From positions 1 through 46,595 of the forward strand of contig CAINWP010000198.1 of assembly GCA_903854475.1 (NCBI GenBank): 46,595 nt of DNA. Direction: 5' to 3'. The notes beneath the pieces were generated by a model that saw only the letters and a list, made by a program, of their open reading frames with translations, made no database searches and was not told the DNA's origin. This stretch comes from an uncultured Verrucomicrobiota bacterium (GTDB lineage Bacteria; Verrucomicrobiota; Verrucomicrobiia; Limisphaerales; UBA9464). Positions 8,454-17,017 of this stretch are shown here, piece after piece. Both the position numbers and the translations under genes were made by a program. The stretch's first letter is position 1. Each line of letters starts with the position of its first letter.

Positions 8454-10979
8454 ATGAGCGAAGAATCCCTCAACAACTTCACCCCTCGCGCCCAGCAGGT
8501 TCTCGCCCTGGCGCGCAAGGAGGCCGATCGCTTCAACCATAACTTCGTTGGCACCGAACATCTGCTCCTTGGGCTGATCAAGCTGGGGCAGGGTGTTGCG
8601 GTCAATGTTCTCCAAAAGATGGGGCTGGATCTGGATACGGTTCGCCAGGAGGTGGAGAAGGAGGTGCGGGGTGGCGGGGAGGCCAAGTCGGGCGGAAACA
8701 TTCCCTACACTCCGCGGGTGAAGAAGGTTTTAGCTCTGGCTGCCAAAGAAGCCAAAGCATTGAACCATACCTATGTGGGCACCGAGCACATCTTGCTGGG
8801 TCTCCTGCGCGAGGGCGATGGCGTGGCGGCCAAGGTGCTCCGGAACTTGGAGGTCGACATCGAGCAATGCCGCCAAGAAATCCTCAAGGAGCTCGATCCT
8901 CAGTTCCAGGCCGGCGAGGAAGAGGGCGGCGAAAAGGAGTCCTCTCCCGAAACCGTTGAGGCCGGTAAGGCTCCGACCCGCGGCGACAAGAACAAGGATC
9001 AGAAGACGCCCGCCCTCAAGGCCTTCGGTCGCGACCTGACCGAGATCGCCAAGAAGGGCGATATGGATCCGGTGATCGGCCGGAGCAACGAGATCGAGCG
9101 GGTCATCCAGATCCTCTGTCGCCGCACCAAGAACAACCCGGTGCTGCTGGGCGAGGCCGGCGTGGGCAAAACAGCCATCGTGGAGGGGTTGGCTCAAGAA
9201 ATTGCTAAGGGCAACGTGCCTGAGCTGTTAGCTGCCAAGCGGGTGATCACCTTGGATCTCGCGTTGATGGTGGCGGGCACCAAGTACCGAGGCCAATTCG
9301 AGGAGCGGATCAAGGCCGTGATGGACGAGATCAAAAAGGCCAAGAATGTCATCCTTTTCATCGACGAGCTACACACCATCGTGGGGGCAGGCTCGGCCGA
9401 GGGAACTATGGATGCCTCGAATATCTTCAAGCCGGCCCTCAGCCGTGGAGAGTTGCAAATCGTGGGTGCCACGACGCTGACGGAGTACCGTAAGTACATC
9501 GAAAAGGACTCCGCTCTCGAGCGCCGTTTCCAAACGGTCAAGGTGGAGCAGCCGTCGGTCGAAGATGCGATTGCCATCCTAATCGGTCTCAAGTCCAAGT
9601 ACGAAGACCACCACAAGGCCGAGTTCACCTCCGATGCGGTGGAAGCCTGCGTGAAGCTTTCTGATCGTTACATCACGGCCCGATTCCTGCCTGATAAGGC
9701 CATCGACGTACTCGATGAGGCCGGCTCCAAAGCACGAATCGGAGCAATGCAACGGCCGCCCAACATCAAGGAAATCGAGGCGGAGATCGAGTCACTGCGG
9801 CAGAAGAAAGAACAGGCCATTAAGGATCAAGACTTCGAGGGAGCGGCCCAGTTGCGCGATCATGAGAAATCGTCCAAGGAGCGCCTCGAGAAGACGCTGG
9901 CCGACTGGAAGACTGCCAAGGACGAGAAGCGGGTGGTGGTCACCGAGGACGACATCCTTCAAGTGGTCGCTAAGTGGACGGGCATTCCCCTCAAGCGGAT
10001 GGGCCAATCCGACATGCAGAAGCTCTTGGCCATTGAAGATGAGTTGGCCAAATTGGTCGTCGGTCAGAAAGATGCCGTTGCTGCGCTGGCCAAGGCACTG
10101 CGTCGTGCCCGAACCGACCTCAAGGATCCCAAGCGTCCGATTGGCTGCTTCGCCTTGTTGGGCCCGACCGGCGTCGGAAAGACCCTTTTAGCGCGCACGC
10201 TGGCCGAGCAAATGTTTGGCAGTAATCAGGCCCTCATCCAGCTCGACATGTCCGAGTACATGGAAAAGTTCACCGTGAGCCGTCTGATTGGTTCGCCGCC
10301 GGGCTATGTAGGTTATGAAGAAGGCGGCCAGCTGACCGAAAAGGTGCGTCGCCAGCCTTATTCCGTGGTGCTGTTCGACGAGATCGAAAAGGCACATCCC
10401 GACGTGACCAACATGCTTCTGCAAATCTTGGAGGAAGGTAAACTCACGGATTCTTTGGGACGAGTGGTCGATTTCCGCAATACGATCGTCCTCCTGACCT
10501 CCAACGTAGGATCCGAGGCGTTGCGCAAGCAGGGCAGCATGGGCTTTTCAAAGTCCAGCGACGATGCGAGCTACGAGGCCATGCGGGGTCGGGTGTTGGA
10601 CGAGGCCAAGAAGTTCTTCCGGCCCGAGTTTCTTAACCGTTTGGATGACATCGTGGTCTTCCGCTCCTTGGGCAAGCCCGAGCTCAACACGATTCTCGAT
10701 CTGGAAATCACCAAGGTGTTGGAGCGGATTCGCCGCAAGAACGTCACGGTCATTCTCGACGACAAGGCTCGCGAATTCCTCATCGAGAAGGGATTTGATC
10801 CGCAGTACGGCGCTCGCCCAATGCGTCGAGCCATCGAGAAGCATCTTGAGGATCCTCTCGCCGATGAAATCCTGCGTGGGACATTGATGGATGGGCAGCC
10901 CGTCACTGTGACCGCCGACAAGGAGAAGCTGATCTTTAAACAGCGAGATGAGGCGACCGAGGGGGCGTTAAGTTCTTAG
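8454..10979 (+). CDS. clpC: ATP-dependent Clp protease ATPase subunit ClpC
   Basis: ClpC is an AAA+ unfoldase that feeds proteins to ClpP and works in protein quality control. The order of domains is classical: two Clp N-repeats (about residues 3-145), first AAA+ module with Walker A GEAGVGKT (233-240) and Walker [10 protein letters not shown], a UVR motif region (about 445-480, [20 protein letters not shown]), second AAA+ module with GPTGVGKT (570-577) and [13 protein letters not shown], then the D2-small domain. The UVR motif separates ClpC from ClpA and ClpB. The length of 841 residues is normal. A ClpP-docking tripeptide was not pinned down. It is monocistronic by appearance, with a hairpin downstream at 11031-11058. 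Confidence 0.96.
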   Translation: MSEESLNNFTPRAQQVLALARKEADRFNHNFVGTEHLLLGLIKLGQGVAVNVLQKMGLDLDTVRQEVEKEVRGGGEAKSGGNIPYTPRVKKVLALAAKEAKALNHTYVGTEHILLGLLREGDGVAAKVLRNLEVDIEQCRQEILKELDPQFQAGEEEGGEKESSPETVEAGKAPTRGDKNKDQKTPALKAFGRDLTEIAKKGDMDPVIGRSNEIERVIQILCRRTKNNPVLLGEAGVGKTAIVEGLAQEIAKGNVPELLAAKRVITLDLALMVAGTKYRGQFEERIKAVMDEIKKAKNVILFIDELHTIVGAGSAEGTMDASNIFKPALSRGELQIVGATTLTEYRKYIEKDSALERRFQTVKVEQPSVEDAIAILIGLKSKYEDHHKAEFTSDAVEACVKLSDRYITARFLPDKAIDVLDEAGSKARIGAMQRPPNIKEIEAEIESLRQKKEQAIKDQDFEGAAQLRDHEKSSKERLEKTLADWKTAKDEKRVVVTEDDILQVVAKWTGIPLKRMGQSDMQKLLAIEDELAKLVVGQKDAVAALAKALRRARTDLKDPKRPIGCFALLGPTGVGKTLLARTLAEQMFGSNQALIQLDMSEYMEKFTVSRLIGSPPGYVGYEEGGQLTEKVRRQPYSVVLFDEIEKAHPDVTNMLLQILEEGKLTDSLGRVVDFRNTIVLLTSNVGSEALRKQGSMGFSKSSDDASYEAMRGRVLDEAKKFFRPEFLNRLDDIVVFRSLGKPELNTILDLEITKVLERIRRKNVTVILDDKAREFLIEKGFDPQYGARPMRRAIEKHLEDPLADEILRGTLMDGQPVTVTADKEKLIFKQRDEATEGALSS

Positions 10980-11030
10980 GCGACCGAGTCAGGAGGGAAT
11001 CTCCAACGACTTCTTGAGGGCCTACAGTGT

Positions 11031-11058
11031 CCCTCCCTGTGAGTTTTCGCAGGGAGGG
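11031..11058 (+). terminator. Stem-loop after clpC, possible terminator
   Basis: A perfect 9-bp stem, ccctccctg (11031-11039) with cagggaggg (11050-11058), closes a 10-base loop 51 bp after the clpC stop. The following bases (ttgtcaat) are only weakly T-rich, so intrinsic termination is plausible but not certain. Confidence 0.55.
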
Positions 11059-11108
11059 TTGTCAATAATCAGGGCCGCAAGACACTCTGAAATTCACAGG
11101 AATCCTAC

Positions 11109-11888
11109 GTGCCGGTCCAACTCATCCATCAACGGTTCCGCTCCTTCATCACCCAGCTTGGAGAAATTTCCCAATTACTGATGGAGTCCATCGGCTCCTT
11201 TCGCCATCAGCGACCGTCTTGGAAAGATTTTCTCTACCAACTCCAGTTCATCGGGGTGAAAAGCCAGAGCGTGGTCATTACCACGGGAGCAGCCACGGGC
11301 ATGGTGCTCTGCGCCCAGACGTTCTTGCAGTTCCACAAGGTGAAGATGGATACCGCGACGGGCGCGGTGGTCAGCATCGGCATGAGCAGCGAGTTAGGGC
11401 CGGTGCTTGCGGCTTTGATGCTCACTGGTCGGGTGGGAGCCTCCATGACCGCCGAGTTGGGTACTATGAAGGTCACCGAGCAAATCGATGCCCTCCGGAC
11501 TCTCGCAGCGCATCCGGTGGACACACTGGTGGTACCCCGATTTTTGGCGCTGTTGGCTTCCGCCCCGTTGCTGACCGCCGAGTCGGTGGTGGTGGGCATC
11601 GTCTCCAGTTGGTGGGTGGGCGTGAATTTGCTCGGCATCGACAGTGCGTACTACCTGGTGAACATGACCCGGTACACCGACCCTCCGGACGTGCTGACAG
11701 GGTTGATCAAATCCCTTGTTTTCGGTGCTATCATCGCGGTGGTGAGTTGTTACAAGGGGCTCACGTGTCAGGGAGGAGCCGAAGGAGTGGGGAAGGCGAC
11801 GACCGAGGCGGTGGTGGTCGCCAGCATTAGTATCTTGATCATCAACTTCTTCCTCACGCTGTTCTTGTCGCGTCTATTCTACTCCTAA
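11109..11888 (+). CDS. mlaE: MlaE-family ABC transporter permease
   Basis: This is the inner-membrane permease of an Mla/MCE lipid-transport system, which moves phospholipids between the inner and outer membranes. The protein is 259 residues with five or so membrane segments and the family-typical stretches GMVLCAQTFLQF, ELGPVLAALMLTGRVGASM, ELGTMKVTEQIDAL and KSLVFGAIIAVVSCYKG. The GTG start at 11109 is preceded by an aggaa stretch at 11098-11102, a reasonable ribosome-binding site. It is followed 9 bp later by the ATPase gene and then by the MCE protein gene, the standard order of this operon. Confidence 0.93.
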   Translation: MPVQLIHQRFRSFITQLGEISQLLMESIGSFRHQRPSWKDFLYQLQFIGVKSQSVVITTGAATGMVLCAQTFLQFHKVKMDTATGAVVSIGMSSELGPVLAALMLTGRVGASMTAELGTMKVTEQIDALRTLAAHPVDTLVVPRFLALLASAPLLTAESVVVGIVSSWWVGVNLLGIDSAYYLVNMTRYTDPPDVLTGLIKSLVFGAIIAVVSCYKGLTCQGGAEGVGKATTEAVVVASISILIINFFLTLFLSRLFYS

Positions 11889-11897
11889 CTTGAATCT

Positions 11898-12641
11898 ATG
11901 ATTGAGGTTCGAGACGTCACCAAGAGCTTCGGGACCCAGCAGGTCTTGCGAGGAGTTTCCCTGGACATTCGTCGGGGTGAAGCGGTGGTCATCATCGGTC
12001 GAAGTGGCGGGGGCAAGAGCATCCTGCTCAAGCATCTCATCGGTCTGCTCCAACCCGATTCTGGGGTTGTGCGGGTGGACGGAGAGGACATCACCGCTAT
12101 GAACGAACGCAGCCTCCTTCGGGTGCGACGGAAGTATGGCATGCTCTTCCAGATGGCGGCTCTCTTTGATTCGTTGACGGTCGATGAGAACGTCGGCTTT
12201 GTGCTTCGGCGGCAGGGTCTGGAGTCGGAGACCGAGATTCGTCGCCGAATCGATGAGGCCTTAGACATGGTGGAATTGCCGGGGATTGGTAACAAGATGC
12301 CCAGCGAACTCTCCGGCGGCATGCGCAAGCGGGTCGGTTTGGCCCGGGCGATCGTTTACCGGCCGGAAATCGTGCTCTACGACGAACCCACCACCGGTTT
12401 GGACCCGATCGCCGCTGACAACATTGATCGACTCATCCGTCGGGTTTGGGAAACCCTTCACGTCACCAGCATCGCGGTGACCCATGACATGAAGAGCGCC
12501 CGCACGATCAGCAATAGGATCCTCATGCTCCATGAGGGGCAGATCTATTCCGAGGGACCGACTTCGGAGATCTTGGAATCGAGGGATCCAGTAATTTATC
12601 GATTCGTCAACGGCATCTCGACGCCACAAAAATCTGAATGA
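11898..12641 (+). CDS. mlaF: Mla-type ABC transporter ATPase
   Basis: This is the cytoplasmic ATPase that powers the MlaE permease. Visible motifs are Walker A GRSGGGKS, the Q-loop region FQMAALFDSLTV, the signature LSGGMRKRVGLARAI, Walker B VLYDEPTTGLDP and the switch histidine in AVTHDM. The GRSGGGKS and LSGGMRKR spellings are typical of the Mla/Ttg2A branch. The length of 247 residues is normal. Its stop codon overlaps the next gene's start (ATGA at 12638-12641), indicating translational coupling to the MCE protein. Confidence 0.94.
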   Translation: MIEVRDVTKSFGTQQVLRGVSLDIRRGEAVVIIGRSGGGKSILLKHLIGLLQPDSGVVRVDGEDITAMNERSLLRVRRKYGMLFQMAALFDSLTVDENVGFVLRRQGLESETEIRRRIDEALDMVELPGIGNKMPSELSGGMRKRVGLARAIVYRPEIVLYDEPTTGLDPIAADNIDRLIRRVWETLHVTSIAVTHDMKSARTISNRILMLHEGQIYSEGPTSEILESRDPVIYRFVNGISTPQKSE

Positions 12642-13645
12642 GTGAGTTCATGGAACGAAAATCCCCCGCAGCACAGGTCGGCCTTTTTGTCCTGATCGGA
12701 CTCGTGCTGATCGCCGCATTGCTTATCCACTTCAGCAAGGGAGCCTCCTTTTGGCGTTCCGGCCGAACGATCCTGGTTTCCGCCGGCAATGTCGGTGGGT
12801 TGGTCGCGGGCGCACCGGTCAACATGTCCGGTGTCCGCATTGGCTCCGTTGAAGACATATCGCTTTCGGAAGACGGCCGGAGGGTGTCTATCCAGTGCCG
12901 CATTGAAAAACCAGTGACCATCTTTGGTGACGCCCGCTTCGAAATTGAGCAGAGCGGGTTCCTAGGTGACCAGTTCGTTGCGATCATTCCCACGAAGAAT
13001 GCGGCTCCGCCGCTTCAGGACGGGGCTATCGTGACCGCCGTGGATCCATTTAATTTGCAGGAGGCGGCCCGTAGTGCCGTGGGCCTCATGACCCGACTGG
13101 ATCAGGTCGTCGAGCGCGTAGACCACATGATTCTCTCGGCATCGACCCTCAAGGACGTGACCAACACCCTGGCCAATTTGCGGCGGACTTCCGAGCGGTT
13201 GGATCGCACGCTGGGTGAGGTTGAATTGTTGGTGTCCTCCGAGAAGCCTGCCGTTGCGGCGACGGTGAGCAATCTTCGGGCATTTTCGGCGACCTTGACT
13301 CCGCTGGCAGGGCAGGTCGGGGCCTTGGCGGCCCGGGCTGACTCGCTCTTGGTGCGTGCTGACACTCTGGTCGCCACCAATGAGGCTTCACTGCGCGAAG
13401 CTTTGGGTGGATTTCGAGATGCCTCTTTGGCGGTGCGTGACTTGACGCAGGATCTTCAAGCGGGGCGTGGTGCTGTCGGGGCCTTACTCAAGGACCCCAA
13501 GCTTCAGTCCGAATTGGGGGCCACGCTGGGCAATCTCAATACCGTGTCGAGCAACCTCGCCCACAACGGTCTTTTCTGGAAGCCACGTCGTGTGGAACCG
13601 CTGACCAACACCACTGGCTATCCAGGTCGCGGCCCGTTCCGCTGA
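12638..13645 (+). CDS. mlaD: MCE-domain lipid-transport protein (MlaD-like)
   Basis: This is the membrane-anchored periplasmic substrate-binding partner of MlaEF. An N-terminal membrane anchor (about residues 11-32, VGLFVLIGLVLIAALLIHF) is followed by an MCE domain (about 38-120, containing GGLVAGAPVNMSGVRIGSV and FLGDQFVAI). A long helical, coiled-coil-prone tail follows (about 140-290) with repeated leucine/alanine heptads. At 335 residues it is longer than E. coli MlaD (183), so it resembles the longer MCE proteins whose helices may form a tunnel. It overlaps mlaF by the ATGA junction. An alternative start at ATG 12650 would remove four residues. No mlaB or mlaC homologue follows directly. 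Confidence 0.9.
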   Translation: MSEFMERKSPAAQVGLFVLIGLVLIAALLIHFSKGASFWRSGRTILVSAGNVGGLVAGAPVNMSGVRIGSVEDISLSEDGRRVSIQCRIEKPVTIFGDARFEIEQSGFLGDQFVAIIPTKNAAPPLQDGAIVTAVDPFNLQEAARSAVGLMTRLDQVVERVDHMILSASTLKDVTNTLANLRRTSERLDRTLGEVELLVSSEKPAVAATVSNLRAFSATLTPLAGQVGALAARADSLLVRADTLVATNEASLREALGGFRDASLAVRDLTQDLQAGRGAVGALLKDPKLQSELGATLGNLNTVSSNLAHNGLFWKPRRVEPLTNTTGYPGRGPFR

Positions 13646-13745
13646 GCCAGGACCATTCCGTGGCTGATGGACCGTCGATCGTTCTTTCTGGGCACTGTGG
13701 GCCGGACCGATTGACAGTCGCGGGTGAGGGTTAGACCTTCCTTGG

Positions 13746-14486
13746 ATGGAATTGGTGACACTCTCCCGAGTCTTTGTTCTGGTCGAGGCAGACCTCATGG
13801 CGGGTCGATTGGAATCCGCCGGTTTCACCCCATTCATTCACGGGGTCGATGCTGCCCTCAGTAGCGGTGGTTACTCCATGGGCGCGGGGGGTATCCAAGT
13901 GAAGGTGCCCGCCGACCAGGTGGAGTCCGCGCTTCAGTTTTTGGCGGAAGTGCCGGAGACCGACGCATGGGGTGAGCAGTTCCGGGCCGTGTACAATCGG
14001 GCCCTCTCGGCATTCCGTTCGGGGCGCTCCTCGGTTGTGACCTTGTGTGATCCGGCCGATACCGCCTTTTTGCTGAACGGCGGATGCTCCGTTCAGGAAC
14101 TCTACGATTTCGTCGAGGACGCCGTAAATTATGGCGAGCCCGATTTGGAGACGGTCCTCGACGTTCAGAGAATCCGGAGGGATTACTTTTTGGGAATTCT
14201 AAATGGAAAATGGACAGAGCAGGTGGTGCCCATGTCGGCGTTGCCGCTCAAGACCGATGCTGTCGATGGAATCGCTTGGTTGCCTCGTTTGATCGTCAAG
14301 GCGCGGCTCAAGCTGCGCGGAGAACTGTCACCCGATGTCATGTACGGGTGCGGGGGCGACCGTCCGTTTCTCCGGCGCATGGGGCTCACGCTTCCGGGTT
14401 TTTTGGAGCGGGTGCGCGACTGCGGCGATGACGATTTAGCCATCGTCGAGGCGGTGAAACGTTCCCGGGATGGTGCCACTCACTGA
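13746..14486 (+). CDS. DUF2007 - DUF5069 two-domain protein of unknown function
   Basis: Residues about 1-70 (MELVTLSRVFVLVEADLMAG onward, with GGIQVKVPADQVESALQFL) read like a DUF2007 domain, a small ferredoxin-like fold sometimes called a putative signal-transducing domain. Residues about 170-240 (LPRLIVKARLKLRGELSP, then FLRRMGLTLPGFLERVRDC) resemble DUF5069, found in Verrucomicrobiota and neighbours. The middle (75-160) was not recognised. There is no signal peptide or membrane segment, so it is likely cytoplasmic. It begins 100 bp after mlaD in the same direction but shows no obvious functional tie to lipid transport. Both domain calls are from memory of family sequence and the function is unknown. 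Confidence 0.65.
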   Translation: MELVTLSRVFVLVEADLMAGRLESAGFTPFIHGVDAALSSGGYSMGAGGIQVKVPADQVESALQFLAEVPETDAWGEQFRAVYNRALSAFRSGRSSVVTLCDPADTAFLLNGGCSVQELYDFVEDAVNYGEPDLETVLDVQRIRRDYFLGILNGKWTEQVVPMSALPLKTDAVDGIAWLPRLIVKARLKLRGELSPDVMYGCGGDRPFLRRMGLTLPGFLERVRDCGDDDLAIVEAVKRSRDGATH

Positions 14487-14610
14487 GGACGCCGGAGAGG
14501 AGGCTGTTGAGTTTCAGGGCTCAGTAGTTTTCAAACCGTCACTGACAGTTTTTTTGGCCATCCGGAGGCCGCCCAAGGACCTCCTACCCCCCGAATGTAG
14601 CCTGAGGGCT

Positions 14611-14686
14611 TCCGAGGTAGGGACCGATCTCCGAGCGGTCCGTGTCAACCGACGCGGCGCTTTCGGAGAAATCGCCCTACCTCGGA
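14611..14686. repeat. Palindromic intergenic repeat, complete copy
   Basis: The outer arms are tccgaggtaggg (14611-14622) and its exact reverse complement ccctacctcgga (14675-14686). Within them cgatctccgag is mirrored by the complement of ctttcggagaaatcg, and ggaccg/cggtcc (14621-14626 and 14636-14641) form a smaller hairpin. The unit could fold into a 76-base cruciform or an RNA hairpin. A 32-bp piece of it recurs at 14760-14791. Confidence 0.7.
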
Positions 14687-14759
14687 GGTGCATGGGTGAG
14701 GTGGGGTTTGTGGCGGCAATCTGGGACGCGGCCCGATGAGCCTCCTAGTCCGACCCTGC

Positions 14760-14791
14760 TCCGAGGTAGGGACCGATCTCCGAGCGGTCCG
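14760..14791. repeat. Partial second copy of the 14611 repeat (32-bp direct repeat)
   Basis: Bases 14760-14791 are identical to 14611-14642 over 32 positions (the phrase beginning tccgaggtagggaccgatct). The right arm seen in the first copy is missing here, so this is a half element. Confidence 0.85.
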
Positions 14792-14901
14792 GCGCTGTGG
14801 CACTGCCCGTTGAGACTGCCTGCCATGGAGAGTAACAACGACTCGTCTTGGAAAAGAAATTGGCCCTGCAATCTCTGCCTCACCAACGGCATCCTTCCGG
14901 A

Positions 14902-16902
14902 TTAGTTCAGCACGAAGGAGGCGTCTTTGGTTTCCAGACGAATCTTGTCAGGGATGTGGTTGGGGTCGATGCGCACCAAGACGCGGTGTGTACCGGCAGC
15001 TAGGGCTACCGGCCCGTTTACCTTCGATCCGTCTACCCAAAGTTCGGCGCCCTGAGCGGCGGTGAGTTGGAACCGGACAGTTCCTGGCTGGGCCAGCTGA
15101 ATCTCGGTCACCGCCAGCACGGCGATTTTTGAGGACCAAATGTTGGCCTTGGTTGCACCCTCCATGAGGGTCCGCGTCAGGTCTCCATTGACCCGGGAGA
15201 GGACCTCGGTCCAGCGCTTGTCTTCGAGGGGTTTTTTCCACATCCAGTCGGACTGTCCATTTTGCTGGTCGGTGTGGACGATGTTGGCCAAGCGCCATTT
15301 GCGGGCCACGCCACCCTTGCTGGCATCGAATTCACCGGGTTTGCCCAGTTGTGAGAGGAATGACACGAGATCGAGCTGCTCAGTTTCATTCAGCGAGTCG
15401 AGGAGCCCGGCCGGCATTAATGAGGCGGAGGCTTGAGTGCGGGACTCTAGGTTCGACTTGGCGAGGACGATCTCCTGGTTGGCCGTGCCGCGCAGGACCA
15501 GCTCGCTCGCGGACTCCCGAACCACGGTTCCGGAAAAGGTCTGGCCATCTTTGGTCTCCACGACCACGCCATGATAACCCTCTTTGATCTTGGCGTTGGG
15601 CATGAGCAGCGATTCCACCAGGTAATCGGGCTGCGCGCTGGCACCGATGGAAGTCATGTCTGGACCGACCCGTCCACCCGCTCCGCCGATGGCGTGGCAG
15701 GTGATGCAGGCCAAGTCGGATCGGCGGTAAATGAGCTCACCGCGTTGAGGATTGCCGGTAGACGCCGCCCGGGTGGCCATTTCGCGGATGAGTTGGTCGG
15801 TGAAGGCCTGGGTGTCGGCAGACAAACCTGCCCCCTTGGCGAGAGTGAGCACCAATTCCATGTCACTGCGACCGCCTTCGCGTGCCACTCGCATGCCGGT
15901 ACGGGCTGCCGCAGCCGGGATTCCCGAAGCGGGCAAGAGGGCTGCTAATTGTTTTCCAGAACCCTTGATTGCCAGCAATGAACGCCAGAACTCCTGGGCG
16001 ATTTGTTCCTGATCCAACCCCTGGATGGCGGACACCAAAGCAGGCCCAGACCCACTGAGGTCTAGCGCAGCCCAAGTCAAAACCGCACGGCGTCGGGTCG
16101 CGGGATCTTTGTCTTCCGCCAGTTGCTTCAGGAGAGGCAGGCTTCCGGCTCCTTGGAGGCGAAGGACTTCGAAGACTGTTGTTCGGACTTGTTCGGACGG
16201 ATCATTGGCCAGGCGGGTTAAGGATTGGGCCGGAGGCGGAGTCTTCCAGTCGCCGGTAAGTCGCAACGCGGCCGCACGGACGGAGTCGTTCGAGGATTCC
16301 AGCAATCCCAGAAGGCCTGTGGCATCGCCCTCAGGCCGTACCTTGCGGGTTCGGGCCGCCTCGCCCAGCGAGGTCAGGGCGCGAGCCGTGGCAGTATCAT
16401 CGAAACCACCCGAGACGGTCTGCCGCAGCAGCGCCCCCAATTCTTTGGGGCCTCCGGCCTGACCGATGAGCTCGATCCAGGGGCCGGAGCCATCCCGCGG
16501 GAGGCGGCGTTCTTGGATAACGCGCCCCAAGACTCGGCTGGCCTGTTCGGCTCGGATAGCCTTCAGAGCGAAGGCCAATTGTTTTTCGCGCCCCTCGGAT
16601 TTCCAGGCACCCGATTCCAAGGCAGCGATCCACGGCTCGGACAGTTCGTTGATCGTTAACCAGAGCGCGTAGTCTAGGGTGGGATCCATCGGCTGCTCGA
16701 GGACGCTCAGAGCCAACTCGGCAGATCGAGCTCCCGGAATCTTGGCTAGGGCCCGAAGGGCCTCCAGACGAACCCTTGGGTGGGTGTCTTGGACCAGTTT
16801 CGAGAGGGTTTCAAGCCGTTGAGCCGCGTCGCTGGCGTTGTCGGCCTGAGAAGCGACCGGGACAAGCAGCAGCGCACCGGCGAGGACGAGTCTGCGGAAC
16901 AT
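14902..16902 (-). CDS. HEAT-repeat protein with C-terminal cytochrome c haem domain (TIGR02603-like)
   Basis: This is a secreted 666-residue protein. The start at ATG 16902 gives a clear signal peptide (MFRRLVLAGALLLVPVASQA); an upstream start at 16953 would bury it. Residues about 25-370 are alpha-helical HEAT-like repeats (TLSKLVQDTHPRVRLEALRAL and similar). A single haem-binding CITCH motif follows in a module with GNPQRGELIYRR, GPDMTSIG, DYLVESLLMPNAKIKEGY and QLDLVSFLSQLGKPGEF, matching the TIGR02603 haem-binding module. The C-terminal 150 residues look like a small beta-rich domain. Larger relatives (TIGR02604) carry an N-terminal beta-propeller dehydrogenase, which is absent here. It is presumably periplasmic and redox-linked, but its substrate is unknown. 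Confidence 0.85.
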   Translation of the reverse strand: MFRRLVLAGALLLVPVASQADNASDAAQRLETLSKLVQDTHPRVRLEALRALAKIPGARSAELALSVLEQPMDPTLDYALWLTINELSEPWIAALESGAWKSEGREKQLAFALKAIRAEQASRVLGRVIQERRLPRDGSGPWIELIGQAGGPKELGALLRQTVSGGFDDTATARALTSLGEAARTRKVRPEGDATGLLGLLESSNDSVRAAALRLTGDWKTPPPAQSLTRLANDPSEQVRTTVFEVLRLQGAGSLPLLKQLAEDKDPATRRRAVLTWAALDLSGSGPALVSAIQGLDQEQIAQEFWRSLLAIKGSGKQLAALLPASGIPAAAARTGMRVAREGGRSDMELVLTLAKGAGLSADTQAFTDQLIREMATRAASTGNPQRGELIYRRSDLACITCHAIGGAGGRVGPDMTSIGASAQPDYLVESLLMPNAKIKEGYHGVVVETKDGQTFSGTVVRESASELVLRGTANQEIVLAKSNLESRTQASASLMPAGLLDSLNETEQLDLVSFLSQLGKPGEFDASKGGVARKWRLANIVHTDQQNGQSDWMWKKPLEDKRWTEVLSRVNGDLTRTLMEGATKANIWSSKIAVLAVTEIQLAQPGTVRFQLTAAQGAELWVDGSKVNGPVALAAGTHRVLVRIDPNHIPDKIRLETKDASFVLN

Positions 16903-17017
16903 GAGGGGACCATCGAACGGGAAGGCCCTCGCCTTCAAGTGTCCGATCATCAAAATTAGCGATCGTCTACTCCTCCGAGCCCAAGTCTCCGATTCGCTCG
17001 CCGGCTTTCAGTCCTGC

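Larger units (their letters stand above)
14487..14901. other. Gene-free stretch containing repeated palindromic elements
   Basis: This 415-bp stretch lies between the stop of the DUF2007-DUF5069 gene and the stop of the HEAT/cytochrome gene, which converge on it. Short open frames cross it, but they run through the repeats, lack plausible starts and have skewed composition, so I call no gene here. It holds the repeats described at 14611-14686 and 14760-14791. A t-run (ttttttt at 14549-14555) after the first gene's end might help terminate transcription, but no strong stem precedes it. Confidence 0.6.

Noticed and set aside
14470-14905. Short plus-strand open frames (89 and 87 codons) in the repeat-rich gap
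   Set aside because: They run through the palindromic repeats, overlap the preceding gene or lack a plausible start, and have no family resemblance.
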